Assembly (NCBI RefSeq): GCF_040958095.1
Contig: NC_091172.1
Location: 25,434,562 to 25,498,561, forward strand
Origin: Procambarus clarkii
Lineage: Eukaryota; Arthropoda; Malacostraca; Decapoda; Cambaridae
Direction: 5' to 3'
DNA: 64,000 nt
Part shown: one piece after another, positions 1 to 9,990 of the stretch
How the letters are laid out: every line of letters begins with the position of its first letter
How positions within the stretch are numbered: the first letter of the stretch is position 1
The notes under the pieces: model-generated
What the model was told of the DNA's origin: nothing
Seen by the model: only the letters and a program-made list of their open reading frames with translations
Database searches by the model: none
Position numbers and translations under genes: made by a program

Positions 1-10
1 ATGGCGCTTA

Positions 11-89
11 ACCACTTGTGGACGGTCGGGGATTGAACGCCGACCTGCATGAAGCGAGACCGTCGCTCTACCGTCCAGCCCAAGTGGTA
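11..89 (-). mobile_element. tRNA-derived SINE head (family P)
   Basis: On the minus strand this is a tRNA-like head with a B-box-like GTTCAATCCC and a closing stem CCACTTGG/CCAAGTGG. Related copies lie at 3013-3171, 6360-6445, 33756-33851, 35778-35980 and 45029-45205, which shows it is dispersed rather than a tRNA gene. The copy may be cut by the window edge, and the C-rich body seen in longer copies is missing. Confidence 0.6.
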
Positions 90-380
90 GGGCGTAGAGC
101 TAAGAGGTCTTGCGTTGCTTGGCTATGTTTATTTCCCACCAAACAACCAACATAACCACAGCGATAACAACCATTTAGAGGTTGTTGCAACGTTGAAGTT
201 GCAACAACCAAGTTGGTTGTGTGTGCTGGTGGTTGTGGTCGTATTATGAGACATGCGCATATCATTAACCAGACTCTATCCCAGGGTTAATGCTGCTTTT
301 ACGTCTGGGGGTCATTTGGGGGGGGGGTGTTAATGGTCTCGACCCCATTATTCACAGCTAGTTAAGCATGCACGCACACA
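90..380. other. No gene seen; self-complementary AT-rich segment
   Basis: The stretch has short inverted motifs of the GTTGTTGCAAC type around 175-215 and a G run near 318-328. No reading frame of coding character is visible. It ends in a short CACGCACACACA tract that forms the 5' junction of the next LINE. Confidence 0.4.
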
Positions 381-382
381 CA

Positions 383-727
383 GGCCAGTTTCCCTAACTT
401 GCATACCATGCAAGGTGATGGAGAAGATCGTGAGGGAAAGGCTCGTAGAGCATCTGGAGGGAAATAGCTTTGTAACGCACCACCAACATGGGTTCAGAGA
501 TCGTGCCTCACAGGCTTAATACAATTTTATGACCAAGCAACAATAGTTAGGCAAGAAAGAGAAGGGTGGGCAGACTGCATTTTCTTAGACTGTTAGAAAG
601 CCTTTGACACAGCACCCCATAAAATGCTTTTACAAAAATTGGAGCAACAGGCAGGAGTAAAAGATAAGGTGCTCCAGTGGATAAGGGAGTATCTAAGCAA
701 CAGGAAACAGCGAGTAACTTTGAGGGG
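383..727 (+). mobile_element. CR1-like LINE fragment (family A), early RT domain
   Basis: Broken frames read through the reverse-transcriptase fingers and palm: a PVSLT-like segment, then KVMEKIVRERLVEHL, a HHQHGFR-like motif, and further on an AFDT-like motif and a WIREYLSNR-like motif. Stops and frameshifts mark it as dead. The 5' end abuts CACGCACACACA. At about 728 it passes directly into a BEL-type LTR fragment, and roughly 130 codons of the LINE are missing before it resumes at 1478, so this is not a simple nested insertion. Confidence 0.75.
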
Positions 728-1477
728 GGCTCGCTACAGCTCCTATAATTCTCCCTTGGACAAAGTGTTATGGAGATCAAATTAGTGCTTCTTCCATCAT
801 CAACACGCAGTCGTCATCTAAACAAGGGAAGTGTCTTTCCAAAATCTTATCTAGTCATTTCCGGCCGGAAATGTCAGGTAGATAAGATTAATTCCGGTTA
901 GAACATGATGCAGTGACTAAACCCATTTAATTATTCCTTGATCCTTATCTTATATAATATACAAATGTTTCCTCTGATATACCTGTCCTATATATATAGG
1001 ATTCCGGCTTTACAGCGAGTGTCCTTTTAACAGGTGTAGAAGAGGAAGCAAGAATTGGTACATCAGTACCTGGGTGGTGGAGGGTAGTCTCAACTGAGGA
1101 TTATTTAGTGTCATCATCCTGGTGTATACCTGGTGGACTAAGCCTGCCATACAATAGTGTATACCTGGTGGACTAAGCCTGCCATACAATAGTGTATACC
1201 TGGTGGACTAAGCCGGCCATACAATAAGATAAAGCCTCTCAATCATCATTTACTAATATATGTAGTTTAATACTGTAGTTGGATTGACTGAATATATATA
1301 AATTTAATATAAACCCCCCTAATGTGCAAGGAGTCGAGTTGTGAGAATATTGCAGAAATACAGTCCGCTTAAACCTCATACAAATTGCTATCGAAATATA
1401 TAAATTAACGTAAATATAAATTCTATATAAATTCATATAAATTAAATAAATATAAATCTCACAGGTCGGTCCCCACA
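728..1477 (+). mobile_element. Truncated, diverged BEL-type LTR
   Basis: This matches the 3' two thirds of the LTRs at 12290-13347 and 15389-16446. Shared landmarks are GTGTTATGGA, the AATATAAACCCCCCTAATGTG block and the terminal CACAGGTCGG(T)CCCACA. Its first part is missing. It differs at many positions from the intact LTRs, so it is an older insertion. Confidence 0.75.
1122..1226 (+). repeat. Three 35-bp tandem repeats inside the LTR fragment
   Basis: Three nearly identical units begin GTGTATACCTGGTGGACTAA. The intact LTRs have only one counterpart (TATACCTGGTGGACTAAC), so the triplication is private to this copy. Confidence 0.85.
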
Positions 1478-2275
1478 ATCACACCGAACCTGTCCCCTGA
1501 AGCCCACATAAAAAGAATATCATCAGCGGCATATGGTAGACTAGCCAACATAAGAATTGCCTTTAGAAACTTGTGTAAGGAATTGTTCAGAGCCTTGAAT
1601 GCCACTTATGTCAAACTAATCCTGGAATGTGCAGCTCCAGCCTGGAGTCCATACCTAATTAAATACAAGACAAAGTTAGAGAAGATTCAGAAGTATGCCA
1701 CCAGACTAGTCCCAGAACTGAGAGGTATGAGCTACGAGGAAAGGCTAAGGGAGCTAAACCTCACGTCCCAGGAAAGCAAATGAGTAAGGGAAGACATGAT
1801 AACCACTTTCAAAATTCTCAGGGGAATTAGCAGGGTGGACAAAGACAAACCCTTTAGCATCGGTGGAACACGAACAAGGGGACACAGGTGGAAACTTAGT
1901 ACACAAATGAGCCACAGAGACATTAGAAATATTTTTTTCAGTGTCAGAGTAGTTAACATTAGTAGAATGCACTAGGAAGTGATGTGGTGGAGGCTGACTC
2001 CATACACAGTTTCAAATGTAGATATGATAGAGCCCAATAGGCTCAGGAATCTGTACACCAGTTGATGACAGTTGAGAGGCGGGACCAAAGAGCCAAAGCT
2101 CTTACACCAGTTGCAGGCGATGAGTCACAATAACGTGGCTAAAGTAAGTTGACCAGACCACACACTAGAAGGTGAAGGGACGACGACGTTTCGGTCCGTC
2201 CTGGATCATTCTCAAGTCGATTGGGAATCCAAGAGCTAATGCTTGATCCTGCAGGTACAAATAGGTGAGTACACA
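1478..2275 (+). mobile_element. CR1-like LINE fragment (family A), C-terminal region and 3' end
   Basis: The frame covers the region after the RT palm, with landmarks LEYAAPAWSPYL-like, TRLVPELRGMSYEERL, a KILRGI-like motif and RTRGHRWKL-like near 1870. It then runs through the 3' untranslated part to the family terminus AATAGGTGAGTACACACA. Stops and frameshifts make it non-functional. A single arm of the palindromic repeat described at 55588-55754 is inserted near 2150-2226, shortly before the LINE end. Confidence 0.8.
2150..2226 (+). repeat. Single arm of a dispersed palindromic repeat
   Basis: The sequence from TTGACCAGACCACACACTAG to TCTCAAGTCGATTG matches the left arm of the 167-bp palindrome at 55588-55754. 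Confidence 0.8.
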
Positions 2276-2276
2276 C

Positions 2277-2831
2277 AGACACTCCCTGTAACTTGGATAG
2301 GAATAGCTATTCACTGAGCAATGAATTGTGAATATTGAATCGTATTTAATGTTGAATCGTCTTGTTAATCGTATTTAATGTTTTTCATTAATCACCCAAC
2401 ACCTCGTTATCTTAACTTCTCCAGACCGTCCCGTACCACTGATCACAACACACTCACTTTTTTGTATTAATACATTAGGTACATCAGCATTTGTGCAGCT
2501 GTCCTAGACTATATGAAGGGGAGAACAGTGTGTCAAAAAGCTAGCTTCGTGATTTGGCTTTTGGGCCAAATCAGGCCCCTTGCCTCTCCTCTCAACATGG
2601 AAATAACTGCCGGAGGGAAGGAGGAGGAGAGTAAGGAAGAGAAGGAGGAAGACGAGCAGGTAGAGGAAGGTCAGGCGGAGGAGGAGGAGGCGAAGGAGGA
2701 GGAGGAGGAGGAAGGTCAAAAGGAGAGAATGAGCATTTGTTTGTATGCTCTCAGAATACAGATGTCAGTCAGTGCTGACCTACCAGTGACACCGGGGAAG
2801 GGAAGGGAACTATCAGGAGAAACCAAGCCAT
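2277..2831. other. No gene seen; purine-rich GGA tract
   Basis: The only notable structure is a GGA/GAA-rich tract at about 2613-2717. It yields a low-complexity Glu/Lys frame of 116 residues that I do not regard as a gene. Confidence 0.5.
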
Positions 2832-3012
2832 TACGATTACACACAGAAATCACAATAGCGTGATGCATCAAATGAACAAATCCACAAGGGCCTTGAGGAG
2901 GATTCGAACCTACGTCCTGGAAAGTAGGTCGTAGCTCAGTCGATTATGGCAGCGTCTGGGATGCTCCCGGACGTAGGTTCGAATCCTCGTCACGGCCCTT
3001 GTGGATTTGTTC
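2832..3012. mobile_element. Head-to-head tRNA-like SINE pair (family W)
   Basis: A 20-bp inverted repeat, GAACAAATCCACAAGGGCC and its complement, bounds the core (2874-2892 and about 2993-3012). Inside are a minus-strand B box (GGATTCGAACC, about 2900) and a plus-strand tRNA-like unit with A-box-like GTAGCTCAGTCG and B box GGTTCGAATCC (about 2976). A shorter relative is at 35075-35192. Both halves carry Pol III-type boxes, so it is a fused or snap-back SINE rather than a tRNA gene. Confidence 0.65.
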
Positions 3013-3171
3013 AAGCCATTACGACTATATAACACTTGGAAGTGGTCAGGATATGGAATGGGACGGGGGAGGGAGGGGTGAAGGAATGGTGGCCAACCAC
3101 TAGGACAGTCGGGGGATTGAACGCCGACCTGCATGAACTGAGACCGTCGCTCTACCGTCCAGTCCAAGTGG
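3013..3171 (-). mobile_element. tRNA-derived SINE (family P), with body
   Basis: On the minus strand it runs tRNA-like head, CACCATTCCTTC, C-rich body, then CTATATAGTCGTAATGGCTTG. The same order is seen on the plus strand at 35778-35980 and 45029-45205. It directly abuts the W-family SINE. Confidence 0.75.
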
Positions 3172-3278
3172 ACAACAGGGAAGTGAGGTCTAGCTCTTGG
3201 TGCCCCGTCTACCGGCCCTGCTGTACCCGCTGCGTTGTACCTTAACTATTCCTATGTCCGAATTCTTTGCCGAATCTT

Positions 3279-3537
3279 GGCCCAGATTCACGAAGCAGTT
3301 ACGCAAGCACTTACGAACGTGTACATCTTTCCTCAATCTTTGACGGCTTTGGTTACATTTATTAAACAGTTTACAAGTATGAAAACTTCCCAATCAACTG
3401 TTGTTATTGATATAAACAGCCTCCTGGTGCTTCCGAGCTCATTAACTGTTTAATAATTGTAAACAAAGCCGTCAAAGATTGAGAAAAGATGTATAGGTTT
3501 GTAAGTGTTTGCGTAAGTGCTTTCGTGAATCTGGCCC
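3279..3537. mobile_element. Palindromic MITE (family M1), copy 1
   Basis: About 75-bp terminal inverted repeats begin GGCCCAGATTCACGAAGCAG and end CGTGAATCTGGCC. They flank a roughly 100-bp core with ACAGTTTACAAG and GAGGCTGTTTAT-type segments. A second copy is at 11906-12165. There is no transposase. The superfamily cannot be named from the ends alone. Confidence 0.85.
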
Positions 3538-3697
3538 CTTGACCGTAGAGTCGTGGATGGAGGTGGTTCCCAGAGCTTCTTTCACTGCATTCCACTTGCT
3601 GACCGCCCGTTCTGAGTACGAGAACTTCCCTACATTTCTACAACTCATTTGCGTTTCCAGCTTCCATTTATGTCCTCTCGTCCTAATTCTACCTTTA
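3538..3697 (-). mobile_element. Decayed LINE C-terminal fragment
   Basis: Minus-strand frames resemble the RTRGHKWKLETQMS and KWNAVKEALG region of CR1-like LINEs. The fragment is interrupted at 3698 by a TIR element and appears to resume at about 4625-4790. Confidence 0.5.
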
Positions 3698-4624
3698 AGG
3701 GGCCGTTTTACGTGATTTTAAATGTTGTTTAATATCAACCAAACTTTTTTCTACTAGTTGTATATAAAAAGGGCCGCAAGTGTTCTACGTTTCAGTATCG
3801 CAGCCTAAATAGAAAGGGCGGGAATTAGTTTTTTCAACGAATTTACACATTTTCAATAATGCTCTACAACCACAAGTTTCAAATTAAATCATTTCAATGA
3901 CACTCATCTATTACATTAGCATGTAATAAAGGATTTGTATAAGGGGTATTATCCAAAATATGTTTAGTTTTACTAATACAAGTAGTCAAAGTTCCCCAAA
4001 AATATATATGCCAATATTTCATGTTTGCAAATATTTATAAAATCAATAAATGAACTTAGGAATAAAGTATTTTATAGAGATTGTAGAGGCGTAAACTCTA
4101 CATATAAGGTGTAAATTTCATGTAAATTGAAAAACAAATGAAAGAGGAGAGTCAATTTTATGTTACTCGACAATAAATATGGTCAAAGATTCTGCCGCCT
4201 GTGGTTGATGTTAACATTAACCAATTTCCTCCAAAATATGCACCCTTGCAGATAGGCTTACGTTCCGTAAGGTGTATAAGTTTCATGCAAATCACCAGAT
4301 AAAAAATATGAGAAAAAACAAAAATTTACTTTTCTTTTCTTTTCTTTTGGCACAAAACTAAATATTAAACTTTACTATATGCTATTGTGATAGTTTAGAG
4401 TCATTGACATGATTTCAGTTGACACTTGTGTTTAATGTTCATTTTTGACCATTTTAGAAAATTTTTGACACATAATTCAATATTTTATTTCTCCCTTCCT
4501 ATTTATGCTACGATGCTGAGACCTGGACCAGTTGAGCCCAATTTCATATACAACTAGCCAAAAAAAAATTTGATTTAAATCGAACCAGTTTTTATTTATT
4601 GCATATTTTCGTAAAACGCCCCCT
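3698..4624. mobile_element. 927-bp TIR element without transposase
   Basis: The ends are inverted: AGGGGCCGTTTTACG at the left and CGTAAAACGCCCCCT at the right, with looser complementarity further in (TAGTTGTATA versus TATACAACTAG). The flanks read TTTA and TAC, so the duplication is TA, or a degraded TTAA. The interior is AT-rich with no long frame. A TA duplication would suggest Tc1/mariner and TTAA would suggest piggyBac. I cannot decide between them. Confidence 0.6.
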
Positions 4625-4790
4625 TACAGAGGCTGTCCTTGTCCACCTTATCAATTCACCTTAGTATCTGGAATATTGCGATCAAGTCCCTCTGTTTCTT
4701 TGTTCCTCTAGAGTTGAAAGGTGTAGTTCCCCTGCTCCTGTAGTTCAACCCTCTTTTCTCTTACACTAATCTTGCTGCAAACCTTTGTAC
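4625..4790 (-). mobile_element. Decayed LINE fragment, continuation
   Basis: Minus-strand similarity to the LERQR, GLIAIFQI and LDKVD-like part of decayed CR1-like copies continues on the far side of the TIR element. Many substitutions make the family uncertain. Confidence 0.35.
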
Positions 4791-4913
4791 TTTTGGGCGG
4801 AAGGGATAGGTGGAAGGGATGGTGTTGAGGGAGGGGGAGGAAAGGATGGTGTCAAAGAGAGGGGGGAAGGGATAACACAGCTGTATACAGTATGTTTGTG
4901 GTACAGGAAGGTA

Positions 4914-5023
4914 TACAGAGTAACAAGGTTATCACGAGTAACCGAACTCAATTACGGGCTCACCATAGCCCGTGCTACATGGACATTTCGTTCTGAGTAG
5001 CTAAATCTAAAACAACAACAACA
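4914..5023 (+). mobile_element. Two-hairpin (AAC)n retro-insert, longest copy
   Basis: Hairpin 1 is ACGGGCT/AGCCCGT with loop CACCAT, starting at 4954. Hairpin 2 is bounded by GCTAC and GTAGC. The tail is (AAC)n. The insertion is framed by an 11-bp direct repeat ACAGGAAGGTA (4903-4913 and 5024-5034), so it is a retrotransposed copy. This copy extends 40 nt upstream of hairpin 1, further than the others. Confidence 0.85.
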
Positions 5024-5034
5024 ACAGGAAGGTA

Positions 5035-5136
5035 AATGAGGGCAGACTAAGAGCTGGGATAATGAGGGCAGACTAAGTGCTGGGATAATGAGGGCAGACT
5101 AAGAGCTGGGATAATGAGGACAGACTTAAGAGCTGG
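5035..5136 (+). repeat. 26-bp tandem repeat, about 4 units
   Basis: The unit begins AATGAGGGCAGACTAAGAGC. Related single units occur near 6085 and 6310, suggesting that a larger decayed array was disrupted. Confidence 0.85.
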
Positions 5137-6100
5137 CGTAAGGAAAGCGAGTCCTTTTTGGAAGAATGTGTTAATGTTGATAACTCAACTGTGTTAGTTT
5201 GTAAGCGAAAGACATTTGTAATTCCCGCCAGTGCAGTGGTTATAGTCCTGCACATGCGCAGTGTATTGTCATAGTGTGAGGATGTTCCGCTCTAAAAGAA
5301 ATGCGGATACGATTTGAAACAGAATATTATTGGAACGCGGGCGGTTAGCCAGAGACGCGCGCCGATGATTGCTTCACTTGGCTGGCGGCGGGAGGGAGGA
5401 CCAGCCGACGCCAGTGGACGCTCGCAGGTTTTCAACAATACGTTTTAAGCGCAGTGAGAACCTTGGTCATATTGGTGGTGCTGTTTCTATAGTTAGGAGG
5501 ATATATAGATATATTTAAATTGTGTGTACCTGTGCCAGTGAGCGGCTGGTATTCAGTGTTGGTTGATCCGTCAATATTGGTGAGCACGTTTTCTACCAGC
5601 CATTGTTTATGATGTTTGTCTGTTAACTAGTAAAAATCTTGTCTCTTAGAATATCTAGAATTTCCAATTTGGGTTGTGAGAAGATTGTAAAGTAACGTAA
5701 CGACTTTTAAGTCTGGGTTTTAGTGGGACCCGTATTCAAAGTAACTATTCCAGTGCAGTAAATGTTCTGTGAAAATATTGTTTCCAATTTTAATAGTTAT
5801 CGTGTTCAGTAACTTTAAGTTGTAGAAATAAACCACGTGTACGTTAGCTACTTTATTATTTCCCACTTATTGTGTACTTTAGCTTGGTTTGGCCCCTTAG
5901 AGGGTGAGTAGTGTGTCCCTTGTTTAAGGTACGGATGGTTGACCGTCATGACTAGTTATAGAGTAAACCCCAATAGCCTGTATGTTTTCAATGCAGTAAG
6001 GACAGGTTTCCATAGCTTGTACTCTAGCCTTCCCCCTGGGAGCCTCGTTTCCCCCCCCCCCCTTACACTGGGGTAAAAGGAGAGACTGTAAGAGCTGCGA
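5137..6100. other. Unique segment with CpG-rich, promoter-like patch
   Basis: No gene is recognisable. A GCACATGCGCAG motif similar to NRF-1 sites lies at about 5249-5261. A CpG-rich stretch follows at 5330-5430, with several CGCGCC and GGCGG motifs. A C run is at 6050-6062. No coding exon could be tied to it. It could be a promoter or part of an unrecognised LTR. Confidence 0.25.
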
Positions 6101-6103
6101 TGT

Positions 6104-6175
6104 GAGAACAGCCTCAGAGCTGAGAACAGCCTCAGAGCTGAGAACAGCCTCAGAGCTGAGAACAGCCTCAGAGCT
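6104..6175 (+). repeat. 18-bp tandem repeat, 4 units
   Basis: The unit is GAGAACAGCCTCAGAGCT, repeated exactly four times. Confidence 0.9.
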
Positions 6176-6189
6176 GAGATATTGGCGCA

Positions 6190-6260
6190 GTTGTCGTTGT
6201 TTAAGATTCAGCCGCTCGGAACAAAACGTTGCAAAGCAGCACGGGCTATGGCGAGCCCGT
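6190..6260 (-). mobile_element. Two-hairpin (AAC)n retro-insert, diverged
   Basis: On the minus strand the ACGGGCT...AGCCCGT hairpin and a CGTTTTGTTCC-type second hairpin are followed by GTTGTCGTTG, the complement of the AAC tail. It is the only minus-strand copy and the most diverged. No clear target duplication is visible. Confidence 0.65.
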
Positions 6261-6359
6261 CGTAGACACCTGGCACAGGAGATGAAAACAGAATAAAAAA
6301 TGAGATATGAGACAAACTAAGAGCTGGGATATCAGTATATGCACTAAAGAAAAAGGTAC

Positions 6360-6445
6360 CCCCAACCACTTGCACCATCGGAGATAGAACTCCGACCTCG
6401 CAACAAGCGAGACCGTCGCTGTGCCGACCAGCCCAAGTGGAAGGC
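6360..6445 (-). mobile_element. tRNA-derived SINE head (family P), diverged
   Basis: The minus-strand closing stem CCACTTGGGCTGGTCGGCAC and a B-box-like GAGTTCTATCTCC match the P head in layout. The body is missing. Confidence 0.5.
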
Positions 6446-7049
6446 CATGAGTGATTGAATGCCTTTCATCGGGATAACACGAAGGACGACATCTATCACC
6501 GCCGGGAAAGCACGTGTAGTGAGGGTGTAGTGAGATGCGGAGAAACCTCTTCCTCCCACCGAGCAAGTTCTTGAATAGTGATGAAGAGTAGAAGCGATGC
6601 GTTACAAGCAGTCACAACCGGTAAACACTGTGACCTTCAGAGGCCCTCCGCGCTGTACCACGTAATCCACCTCCACCTAGAGGCTGCTTGAACTGTATAA
6701 TCCACATCCTCTTATTCCTTTTCCTCCTTCTCCTCGACGACAGCGTTGTCTCATTTGGCGAGCTCCATGACCCCGGCCGGTGACAGCCTTCACGAATTAA
6801 TATATATCCCCGCCAAACACACACCGAAACTACGACGTTGGTACAACGTTCGAACAAGTTTTAACACCTAACCAGTTATAACAACCAATATAGCAAGTTG
6901 TAACAACGTTCTAATACGTCATAAACACGTTAAGCCAAGATGTAACAATTTTATTACAAGTTGTAACAAGCGGAAAATAGAGACAGTTTCGTTTTGTGTT
7001 TCCAGAATAGATGCCACACGTATACTGTCTATACGAACCGTCGGTTTTT
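6446..7049. other. No gene seen; GTTGTAACAA-rich segment
   Basis: The part from about 6830 to 6975 repeats a loose ACAAGTTGTAACAACGTT theme on both strands, probably a very degenerate tandem repeat. The remainder shows no recognisable features. Confidence 0.35.
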
Positions 7050-7384
7050 CTAGGAAGCGTGGGTGGCTTAGGGACATTTATGGGTTTCCAGGTAGCGTCG
7101 GTGGCTTCTGGGTTTCCAGGTAGCGTCGGTGGCTTCTGGGTTTCCAGGTAGCGTCGGTGGCTTCTGGGTTTCCAGGTAGCGTCGGTGGCTTCTGGGTTTC
7201 CAGGTAGCGTGGGTGGCTTCTGGGTTTCCAGGTAGCGTGGGTGGCTTAGGGGGCATTTCTGGGTTTCCAGGTAACGTGGGTGGCTTAGGGGCATTTCTGG
7301 GTTTCCAGGTAACGTGGGTGGCTTAGGGGCATTTCTGGGTTTCCAGGAAGCGTGGTTGGCTTAGGGGCACTTCTGAGTTTCCAG
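7050..7384 (+). repeat. Minisatellite, about 28-38-bp units
   Basis: Units contain GGGTTTCCAGGTAGCGTCGG followed by TGGCTTCTG, or by a longer GGCTTAGGGGCATTTCTG variant. About ten units are present. Long frames across it come from the repeat. Confidence 0.85.
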
Positions 7385-7864
7385 GATGGACACGTTTTGG
7401 AAAAGGATCTTGGAGCTTTTGACTCTCTTTACAGTTATAGGATTCATCAAGCACTTAACGTGTCCGCTTACGAAACCTGTACATTTTTCCTCAATCATGG
7501 CACCTTAGTTTACATTGAACATATGATTTATCAGGTGGTAAGTGTGTAACGGCTCAAGTACATTCTCTTCCTATTCTTGTACCTCCCTACCTCGCCCTTT
7601 CTGCATTGCTATATCCCTTCTCCCCAATTCCAGAGGTCAAGGGCTAGCGCTGGAAAATGTAATTGTTTCTAAACACAATCTAAAATGTAAACAACCCCAA
7701 CCTCTCCTACACGTGTTCTTTCCTTTTCTTTCGCATCTCTCCTAATTCTCCTCTATTCCATTTTTTCCCACTCCTGGTACGTTCTCAGTTTCTCTCCCCC
7801 TCTGTCCCGTCCACTCAGAGGTCAGTGTGTGTGACGCCTCAACAGGCTATGAGCAGCGTTCATT
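7385..7864. other. Mostly unannotated; possible M1-type MITE remnant
   Basis: At about 7441-7520, ATTCATCAAGCACTTA, CGCTTACGAAACCTGTACAT and TTCCTCAATC resemble the terminal arm of M1 MITEs. The rest is C/T-rich and shows no gene. Confidence 0.3.
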
Positions 7865-7876
7865 TAGCCCGTCTCA

Positions 7877-7953
7877 AGGCACTACGGGCTCACCATAGCC
7901 CGTGTTACCTGGAACTTTATGTTTCAGGTAGCGAATCTTTAACAACAACAACA
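7877..7953 (+). mobile_element. Two-hairpin (AAC)n retro-insert, 77 bp
   Basis: A perfect 12-bp direct repeat TAGCCCGTCTCA flanks it (7865-7876 and 7954-7965). Seven nt precede the ACGGGCT hairpin. The second stem is GTTACCTGGAAC/GTTTCAGGTAGC. The tail is TTTAACAACAACAACA. Confidence 0.9.
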
Positions 7954-7965
7954 TAGCCCGTCTCA

Positions 7966-8589
7966 CGTGGAATATAAAGTAGTGGGACACAATGTTTCGA
8001 GGTGTATAGTCGCCCCTGGATGTATACTGTTACCAGCTGACCGGGTCTAGCAAGAGCTGTAGGTAACTTATTCCTGAGTTGCACAGGTTGAGGATCAACC
8101 CATTGCCAGCTAGAGTTGGGTATAATTGATTTTTTATTGATAAACTTCGGTGATAAAGTTTTACTTGTTATTTCAGTTTATTTATTCTTTGTCATTTAAT
8201 TTGAGCCTATATGATCTTGAGCTTACTGGGTCTTTGGTCTTGTTGATTTCCCCAAGTGATTTAATATCTAAAGTAATTATCAACCAGCAGAAAGTAATAA
8301 CTCATAATTATCACTTCAGTAATTATCAAAGGAGTATTTAAGTCCTTTTGTTTTGTATTCTTGACCTGTCTCCTCTTAGTTAAGACGATACAAAGCACAG
8401 TAATTAGCATATTAATTAACTTAATGGGAAGTGGTGACAGCCTTAATAACATCATATTTTTGCATGTAATTAGACTTGTCATAACATCCAAGTAGCTACT
8501 TTCAATACGGTAACTCAACTCTCCTCTCACTGAAATAATTCTGTGGATTTCACTTCCGGGGTGACTGGAATTGTTCTGGGATTTGTATA
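7966..8589. other. No gene seen; AT-rich
   Basis: There are repeated TAATTATCA motifs around 8270-8330 and no convincing exon. The stretch leads into a LINE fragment. Confidence 0.35.
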
Positions 8590-9080
8590 TATCTTGGCGG
8601 TAAGGATAATTATTAATGTTAACATTGAACGAGCAGATGTGGTGGCTGCTAAAGGCGCTGAAGGAGACCATATTGAATACTTCATACCCAAGACTCTTCT
8701 ACAAATTAAAGGTATTGTCAGGCAACATCACCGTGATAAGGTAACTGAGGAAAGGAGGATAGAAGCACAAATCAGTGAATCTGTACGATGGTACAACATG
8801 GTTGCAGCTGGCAATCCCAATCATTATGGCCGAAGAGGAGATGGCCGCGGGAGAGAATCAGTGATAGCGAGAATCCGTCTTGGATACAAATATCCATGGA
8901 GATATGGAATGGAAACAAGAGTTGATCAGAAGAGTGATGGACACCGCCTTGACCACTACCTGAGAGAATGTGAACATCTAAGATTTATTAGAAATATGTG
9001 TAGAATAATAAACTCCACATTGTTTGAGCTAGGAAAATACTATTTGTCAAATAGTATTTTCTTAAAAAGATTCCTTTTTA
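8590..9080 (+). mobile_element. RNase-H-type LINE fragment (family B)
   Basis: The frame shows the region after an RNase H domain: IPKTLLQIKGIVRQ-like, HHRDKVTEERRI, then SVIARIRLGYKYPW and a HRLDHYLRECEHL zinc-knuckle remnant. Relatives are at 31850-32395 (minus), 35195-35735 (minus), 56013-56985 (minus) and 60826-61680 (plus). The CxxC half of the knuckle appears lost. It is non-autonomous debris. Confidence 0.7.
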
Positions 9081-9190
9081 AGAAAATATATTTTTAGAAA
9101 ATATGCTGTTCTTAAAAGATTCCCCCATTTTGCACCCGCAAAATAACGCAAGATTTTAAGGGTTGACAGATGTTAATCTTCTTGTTTAAA

Positions 9191-9462
9191 GAGCTGTTCA
9201 CTTGAGACAGTTAAGCAAGTCCCAGCTGTGTCTGGGTACAAGTGACAGGATGAACAACCCAGCGGGTTTTCTTCCTATTGGGGAGTGTTGCTGCTATGGC
9301 GGTGTGTCCACTCACAGGATGAGTGACGCTGCCCAATACTGTCACTATGGCGGTGTGTCCACTCACAGGATGAGTGGCGCTGCCCAATACTGTCACTATG
9401 GCGGTGTGCCCACTCACAGGATGAGTGGCGCTGTCCCAATAAACTCGCCCCTCTGGGCAAAA
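9191..9462 (+). mobile_element. VNTR-bearing dispersed element, 3-unit copy (V1)
   Basis: The unique left part starts GAGCTGTTCACTTGAGACAG and contains CCAGCTGTGTCTGGGTACAA and GGATGAACAACCCAG. It is followed by three 51-bp units (CACTCATCCTGTGAGTG hairpin motif on the opposite strand) and the right end CTCGCCCCTCTGGGC. The same layout in reverse occurs at 33996-34886 and 37675-38353, and a one-unit relic is at about 31605-31725. Confidence 0.85.
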
Positions 9463-9838
9463 TACATCACAGCTTTTACATGGTCGAAAATTGTTTAATA
9501 AATGTCGACTAAGCCCCCGTAATCAAGTGGCGGTCCTGATGTATGAATCTTCAGTGTCTTGAAGTTAACTTACGGGTAGATTAAGTGGTGCCATAGTTTG
9601 TTCTTCACGAGTCATCCATAGTGCCAGGTGCCATCATTTGTTCGACGTGAAGGCAACAGAGTATGGCACGAGGAGCTCCTTCCGGCTAGGTTACCCGTTG
9701 TTCTCTCTTGGTCGATGCCAATGAAGCACCATTCTCCATCACCTACCTTCCTTCACGTCTCTCCGACCCCTTGCTTGTGCAACTTGGCAAAATGGCTAGA
9801 TTTAGACTGCTCTTGGACCTTGAAGAGAGATTTTTTTG
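9463..9838. other. No gene seen
   Basis: This is unique-looking sequence between the V1 element and a 32-bp minisatellite. No motif was recognised. Confidence 0.4.
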
Positions 9839-9990
9839 TCTTGGTACCTTGAACTAGGTGGGGTCCCTTTCCTTGGTACCTTGAACTAGGTGGAGTTCTT
9901 TTCCTTGGCACCTTGAACTAGGTGGGGTCCCTTTCCTTGGCACCTTGAACTAGGTGGAGTCCCTTTCCTTGGTACCTTGAACTAGGTGGG
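9839..9990 (+). repeat. 32-bp minisatellite, left part (about 4.8 units)
   Basis: The unit begins CCTTGGCACCTTGAACTAGG. It contains the small inverted repeat CACCT...AGGTG. The array is interrupted by a solo LTR and resumes at 11302. Confidence 0.9.

Noticed and set aside
2513..2863. 116-residue acidic frame
   Set aside because: It is dominated by a GGA/GAA tract, with no flanking coding evidence.
9447..9462. Helitron 3' end on the VNTR-bearing element
   Set aside because: The hairpin is present, but no CTRR terminus or A/T target pair could be identified at any of the copies.
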